A model generated the notes under the pieces. That model was not told the DNA's origin, searched no databases, and saw only the letters and a program-made list of their open reading frames with translations. This document shows positions 58,303-64,000 of a stretch of DNA of 64,000 nucleotides, one piece after another (positions within the stretch are counted from its first letter, which is position 1; each line of letters begins with the position of its first letter). Made by a program: the position numbers and the translations under genes. The DNA comes from Plicaturopsis crispa FD-325 SS-3 (lineage: Eukaryota > Basidiomycota > Agaricomycetes > Amylocorticiales > Amylocorticiaceae), in assembly GCA_000827205.1 (NCBI GenBank), contig KN832564.1:756682-820681 (forward strand), in the 5' to 3' direction.

Positions 58303-61300
58303 CTATATTCCAAAACCGATGGAGACTAATGAGCCTCTGCGGGAGAGAGATGGGGGAAGCTGCTGGTCATATGCGTCCTCGCATAGAGACGAGTGAGGCT
58401 CCCTGTCTGGTACGGTCATCGTTGAGCCGCGGCGAGGTGGCGGCGACAGTGGGGTGACCTCGGTTCCTTCGTGATTAATTGGTGAAGGCGGGAGATTAAC
58501 GGGTAGGATCGGTGTACCCGGACTATACATCTGGAGGAAATTTGGATCGTTCTGTTGTCTAGTAATGCGTTCGCCGATGGGCGTCGAAGGCGGAGAATAC
58601 GGATTAATTGACGATGGATGGGGTGACGATGACCTGCCTGTGAGAGGAGACCCTGACGGTGGGGGGATGATGGGTGAAGGTGCGCTGAGTATGCGGAGAC
58701 GTTGCTTGATCGATGTATGACGAGACACGGGTACCGGTGGCAGCGGCCCTGTTGGCGGCGGCAGCGGGTGCGTAGAAGGGACAGGCGAGGCAGGAATAGA
58801 ATAGAGATGCGGCGGAGTATTTACACCCCCACTATGGCTTCGACGATGGCTCTTGAACTCAGGATCATCGGGTCGAGGGGGCAGCGTGCTAGAGGGTGGA
58901 GGCTTCGGCGAGGCCGAGAACCGAAGGGCCCGATGTTTGACCGAGTCGCGAAACGATGACGACGGCGACTTCGTTGGCGGTGAGTCAGGACGTTGTTTTG
59001 GCGAAGGTGAACGCGGCGCCTCCTGCGGAATGGGAGGAGGCGCAAAGGTCGGCACAGGACGCGGCGGCGGAGGTATGGATGATCTGTGACCCGAACTATT
59101 CGTGCGAGACTGAGAGTGGGCACTACTGACCGAACTATAACTGAACGCTGAGGAACCCGATGCGCGCTTCGAGAAGGTCGACAGGCTACCAACAAGACCT
59201 CTTGAGCTAGCGTTGGATGCATTGGATGGGACAGATGATGAGCGGCTCCGTGATTGTGACTCTGCGTTATAGGGATGCTGGTTCTGCTGCATACTCTGGC
59301 CCCGCGGCGTGAGATCCGTTGGAGACGGCAGTTGCACCTGAACCTCTGTTTCCGGAACTGAAGGCGGCGGCCCGCTCGGAGGCGTCAGTCGTTTGGGCAG
59401 CAACGCCACTTGCCTCGACCACCTCTTCTTAGTCGAATTGGACCGCTCTATGCTACCATTCTCTGCCGACGCATATGTGGATACGGACTTCACAGACGCA
59501 GCCCGTGCACGCTGATCGGAGGTACTGGAGGACCGGCCAGTGGAGCTTGGGCTCGCTGGTGGACGTGAGCTCGACTCATGAATCGCTCCGACGCCGAAGC
59601 TATCGGTAATGCTGCCATTCCCGTGATGGTGCGTATACCTTCTTTGCTCCTCCGATTCGGCGGGCTGTTGTACGGATGATGTCCACGGCCGCTTCCGCGG
59701 TGGCGGATGAAGAGAGCTAACGGACAGCGTGCGGCCCACTCTGTCACGGGCGCTGGTGTCAGCGGGCGACCAGTCAACGGGCCCGCCGTCCGCGATTATC
59801 TTACGATCAAGGCCAGAATTGCTCGCCGTCGATATGACGGAAAGCCGGGGAACAGTGGACGGCGTGCGTGGCGTGGCTAATGGCGTAGAAGGACCAGGTG
59901 TAGACGTAGACGCCGAGGCGTCTGCCGTGCCATTCGCCCGGAGCATAGTGAGCAAGCTTGTGCCCATATGGCCAAATGAGTCCTCTGGTGCCGTGTCCTC
60001 GTCATCCTCAGCGGATGCGGCTGTAGAACGTGACGGGGATCGTGGGCGGCCACCGCCCGCGAACAGCCCTTTGAGCGTCGATACAGCGTTTGGCTGCGGC
60101 GCCTTAGAGCTGAGAGACAGTGAGCGCCCTGACTGGGATGATGTTGTGTCGACGCTGCCATTCTGCTCCTGTGACGCAGAAATGGTCCCGGTGGGTGAAC
60201 GAGCAGCGGCTAACTCTGGCAGATTAAATTTCGCCTGAGTGGGAGACGAAACGAGGCCCTGCGCACGCATTGAAAGCATGACGTCCATGTCGCCGTGTGG
60301 CTCAATTCCGCCGATAGTTGCTGGGATGCCGAGGCCCGCACGCATGGATCTGAGTAGAAGATGAGTGAACTAGCACGATAGTGGATTACTGAAAAGGTAC
60401 TCGCCGTTGCCCAAGAATCGCGTTCTTGATCGCACCTATCCACCTCTGCGCCTCGTTCGGATCGAGAATCTGCAGCAGCCATATCGTCCTACCACCTTCT
60501 TCATGGTTCAAGTCTTTCTTCAGCGCACCAACGTCTATCCCCCCGACCTTCACTACACTGTTCCGGCCCCCAGCCTCCTCTTCCGGTACAAACACGACGC
60601 TCTCCTCGTTAATTTCTAGGCGCTCCAGTTCCTTCTCCTCGAGAGCAGACGACTTAAATAAATGCAGATACGAAACGACGGGACCCGACGATGTGCGGGA
60701 GGTATTGACGGTAGGCGACGAGAGCGCCATGAAGCGAGCCTTCCACTGCTTGGAGAGGGCAAATATGCGCAAGGACGATGGCGGGTAGTATTTCGGGAGC
60801 GTCGCCGATATCTGCAAGAGCGGCGCGAGGACGACATGCGTCGCAGGGAAGGCGGGGAGAGGCACGGGCGTTATGGAGCGCGAGTGCCTGCGGGAGTGCG
60901 CGACGGAATGTGCCAGCGAGCCTGCGCGATGGCGGCCGTTCTGCGCCTGCGGGAGCGACGCGGAAGAGTAGCCGAGATCGACAGGGCGAGGAAGGGGCAG
61001 GTGTTCGGGCGCGTCCGTAGATTCGAGCTCGTCGACCTGCTCCTCAGAAAAGTCGTCCTCTGCGCTCTCTTGTATGGAGTTCTGGTCTTGGAGGAGGCCG
61101 TGGCCGAGACCTATCGACTGAGCGGCAACGTCACGGAGACGCTCACGCTCTTCCATCTCCTCGTCACGTCTTCCGGCACTGATTTCGAGGACATCTGGCA
61201 GGACGACGGACATGGGTTCGGGCTGGCGCACGGACTTGCGCTTGCGGCCAAATTTGAAATGCATGGCGTCCGAGGCGGCGAGTAGGATGCTGCCGCGGGC

Positions 61301-61643
61301 ACGTTTGGGCATGCCGGAGAGATCCTGCGCGTGTTCGGCAGAATTGCGGGGCTGATGCAGGTCAGAAGGCACGGCGTAACGATTAGAAAAGGACTGCGCG
61401 TCTATTACGAAGAGTTAGCGAGTAGACGGTGTTTAGACTGTACCGGGACTGACCGTCTGCTGCAGTATGTGAATCCACGCTTCCGACTGAGCCCCTGCCC
61501 TTGCCGTTGGACTTGGAGGTTGACTGCGTCGACATTCTGCGCACGCGGACATTGGACAAGAGGTCGCTGGTGCGTGTGCGAGAGCTCTCTGGGGTAGCAA
61601 AGCGAAAAGGCGAAGTTGCCTGCGACATGGGAAGCATAGTCAT
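58303..61643 (-). CDS. Large PH-domain protein, mostly disordered
   Basis: About 1,060 residues. A basic/serine N-terminus (SQATSPFRFATPESSRTRTS) is followed by an intron whose acceptor at 'cgtaatag' keeps the frame into AQSFSNRYAVPSDLHQPRNS. Residues of about 80-240 are charged and variable (KFGRKRKSVRQPEPMSVVLP; SEEQVDELESTDAPEHLPLP). A pleckstrin-homology-like domain is at about 250-400, with KQWKARFMALSSPTV, SYLHLFKSSALEEKELERLE, INEESVVFVPEE and WLLQILDPNEAQRWIGAIKN. The last helix of the fold has the usual tryptophan. The rest is a long disordered tail of Ser/Pro/Arg repeats with many SPS-like phosphosites (PPPSGSPLTGRSSS). Likely a membrane- or bud-neck-associated scaffold. It is not assigned to a named orthologue. 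Confidence 0.8.
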
Positions 61644-63145
61644 GGCTGTAAGGACGGAGGAGCAAGTGCAGGACGAGACAGCATCAGAACAGATTTGAGG
61701 AAGGGGCAGTACAGGGACCGTCAGCTCTGAGCGCTCTGAGCCTGAGAAGAGATTTGCTTACCTTTGGCTACACGTCCTCATCAACTACTGGGGCGATGCT
61801 CGAGTTTCATCGCCTGCGCATGGCCGTCCGAGTTCAAGCTTCAAGTTGCAAGACGGTGGAGAAAAGAGAGAACAAGGGCGTTTTAGTAGCCATGTTTTTT
61901 CCATTGAGCTTCGAAGCAGGGTGCCTATATTCGCGAGGTGCCTGATAATTAATTGAAGACTCGCGTATTTCAAGTTCAAGTTTGTTCGAGTTCAGGTACC
62001 CCTGCAAATCATTGTCTCTTGTGACCAGCTTGCTACTCTAATAACTTATTCTATGTAGCTAGACAGCGTGAGTGCAGCTCAGAGGTCCATTTTTGAGGCC
62101 ATAGGATGTCTTCATGGTGCTTGACAGTGACAATTTTTGGTGGAAGAAATCAGAATTCGATCAAACCTAGCGAAGAAGAGTCGACCGACGGGGCCAATGT
62201 CCTAGTCGCGTACATAGTGTTGTTGGCAGCTTTTCGCCATTTCGCCCTGCCATTCTGCCATGCCGGCAGTTGCCATCTGCCGCAAGGGTAGGTCTGGCAG
62301 AATTTGGCACAATATATGCCGGATATAGCTATTTGTACGAGGCAGTGGGTCCTCGTTCCGAAGGGCACCCCGAGCAAAACTCGAACTTGACGGTGGCGCA
62401 TACTTCAGCGACAAATATGGCCATAAAGCCTTTTTTGACCACACTTTGGCACCAAAACACGCTGCAAAAGCCATTCACGTGACTATTTTGGGCGAGTTGC
62501 CCGGTAAAATTCCGTTTTTGGACATACTTTTGACCGCACGGGAGTTGTGTCAGAAAGTCATCCAGAGATTCTGCCCGACAGCAAAAACATCGCGGGCACC
62601 GACGAAAAGCCCGAAAACAATTGTTGCAAAATCTGCCACCCTTGGCAGTTGCCGTTCTGCCGTTCTGCCGGCAGCGCAGCCCGAAAATCTTTCTGCCCAC
62701 CGCACTACGCGTACATGCACCGTCAACGACGCGTTGCTACTTAAGTATATTCGTGACTAGAACTCAGCGTGGGCATAGCTTCATTCATGGAGTGCTGCAA
62801 CATGAATAAACTAGATATAGACGCTCATGAGCATGGTTCACCATTGCCTGGAAAGCTCCGTCCGCTCTACGCATGATACATTTTGATAGAAGCAATGCTG
62901 AAGCAATTGCGTGAAACAAGCCATCGTGGATGGAATTGACATCACGGAGGAATGCGCCAGGCGTGAGCGGCCACGATGATGATGGACGGACATACAACTC
63001 GGTGATGATGAATGCATATGCATACTCATTGTCCTCGTAAGTGGTCTTCACGGATGCTGTAAACTCGAGTGTCATCGGTGTATGTCCAATACTTCCAAAC
63101 AGAAATAGCGCACCGAGAAGAACGCAGAAAGGCCAACAATGACTC
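61644..63145. other. Long intergenic region with CTGCC-rich repeats
   Basis: 1.5 kb without a supported gene. Between 62240 and 62700 the same phrase (GGCAGTTGCC followed by A/GT-CTGCC) occurs at about 62266 and 62648. The second copy also carries a GTTCTGCC doublet and a CTGCCGGCAG palindrome. It looks like a worn repeat or small element, but I found no terminal inverted repeats. The remaining sequence is AT-rich (about 61920-62060). Confidence 0.45.
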
Positions 63146-64000
63146 TTAGCCTGCGGAGCGTGCCATGGCTTTGTAAGTGCCGAAGGGACCCACACGGCCA
63201 GTCGGCCCACCCCGCAGCTCCTTCCCATGATGTATCGTCACGCCGGACAACGTGCGAGCGAGCGGAGGCGGGTTCTGATCCGGCGGGGGCGCCTCCAGTG
63301 GCGCTTGGCCCACCAGCCGCCGCAGGACTTCATTTTCCCGCTCCAACCGGGCGAGTTCGCACTCGCGCTCCAATGCCCAGTCGGACGCCGCCACGTTCGT
63401 CCATTCGTGCTCGTCATCACCGAGAGCGGGGCCTTCCGGGCGTTCGACATCCTCGCCGTTGAGGGAGCGCATGTAGAGGCGAAGCAGGTGGGAAATCTGG
63501 GCGAGCGACTGCGATAAGGAACTGCTGGAGGTGAGTTCTCGCGTTGCGTCAGCATCCTCGCGTTCGAGCAATTTGGTTTCGTATTCGCGGATGAGAGACA
63601 ACTCGTGCTCCTGCACCTCACGCTGTTGCCACAAAATATTAGCAAACAGAATGCGATACACCGAGGCATTGACAGACGCACAGCGCGATTGCGGAAAGCG
63701 CTCATTAGGTTGTCCAGCGTCTGCTCGTACTCCTTGATCAACGCGTTAAGCTGCTTGTTATCGTGCAGCAGTCCCTGATTTTCCGCGCTGATAGACGCCG
63801 TCATGCGTTCCAGCTCACTGTCGTATGCCTCTACGAAATTCCCTCTCAGGTCGCGTCAAGAGATAACCCAAGTGACAACTCACCTTGAGATTTCTCCGCG
63901 TTAAATCGGCGCAGCACAAAGCCCGTCTGCGCATGTATCGCCTGGACCTGTGGCACAGTATGAGAGTAGCACAGACGGGAAGCTTTATGGACTTACTTTG
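63146..64000 (-). CDS. SIKE/FGFR1OP2-family coiled-coil protein, 5' end outside window
   Basis: Partial; the start lies beyond position 64000 and the last readable donor is at the right edge. Exons in order read VQAIHAQTGFVLRRFNAEKS, AYDSELERMTASISAENQGL with LLHDNKQLNALIKEYEQTLD and NLMSAFRNRA, then REVQEHELSLIREYETKLLE and EREDADATREL. A variable part follows, then WALERECELARLERENEVLR and a tail GPTGRVGPFGTYKAMARSAG. The whole reads as a long coiled coil. The block ALIKEYEQTLDNLMSAFRNR next to VQEHELSLIREYE fits the SIKE/FGFR1OP2 family, small coiled-coil subunits of STRIPAK complexes (SCI1 in filamentous fungi). STRIPAK membership is inference from family. Confidence 0.8.

Overview
The window is a gene-dense stretch of a filamentous basidiomycete genome, most likely Agaricomycetes and possibly Polyporales. 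The evidence is many short GT-AG introns of about 50-60 nt with CTAAC-type branch points, GC-rich codon use, fungal orthologues such as Rtt109, a GH71 alpha-1,3-glucanase, Fcf2 and mL58, and a Ngaro-type tyrosine-recombinase retroelement. Gene models were built by hand from reading frames and splice signals. No database search was run, so family names rest on recognised motifs.

Layout. 0.5-5.2 kb: a remnant of an aldo/keto reductase, a 2-oxoglutarate/Fe(II) oxygenase, and two tandem GFA/CENP-V-fold zinc proteins. 5.3-27.3 kb: a run of nuclear, RNA and chromatin genes. These are a histone-fold Dpb3/CHRAC-like protein, SEN1, the DEAH helicase ECM16/DHR1 (tail-to-tail with SEN1), SGF29, a small heat-shock protein with readable heat-shock elements, translin, FCF2 and an RRM-YTH protein with a split YTH domain. 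29.0-39.8 kb: a secreted GH71 mutanase, an unrecognised coiled-coil protein, RTT109, and a divergently transcribed mucin-like membrane protein with a cytoplasmic SH3 domain. 40.5-45.2 kb: a lactose-permease-type sugar transporter and a medium-chain quinone-reductase-like enzyme.

45.7-49.9 kb: a nucleotidyltransferase-like host gene is interrupted by a Ngaro-type element of about 2.95 kb with split direct repeats A1-B1-A2-B2. The repeat pairs look identical, so the insertion should be young. No target duplication is seen, and the host reading frame is collinear on both sides. The element is shorter than whole relatives and is treated as a broken copy.

50.3-64.0 kb: cullin-1, COQ5, the mitoribosomal protein mL58 (sharing a 152-bp divergent promoter with COQ5), malic enzyme, a doubtful mini-gene, a large PH-domain protein, a compositionally odd intergenic stretch, and a SIKE/FGFR1OP2-type coiled-coil protein running off the right edge. 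Most genes are housekeeping. The accessory features are the GFA duplication, the AKR remnant and the retroelement insertion. I did not find a multi-gene system that looks undescribed.
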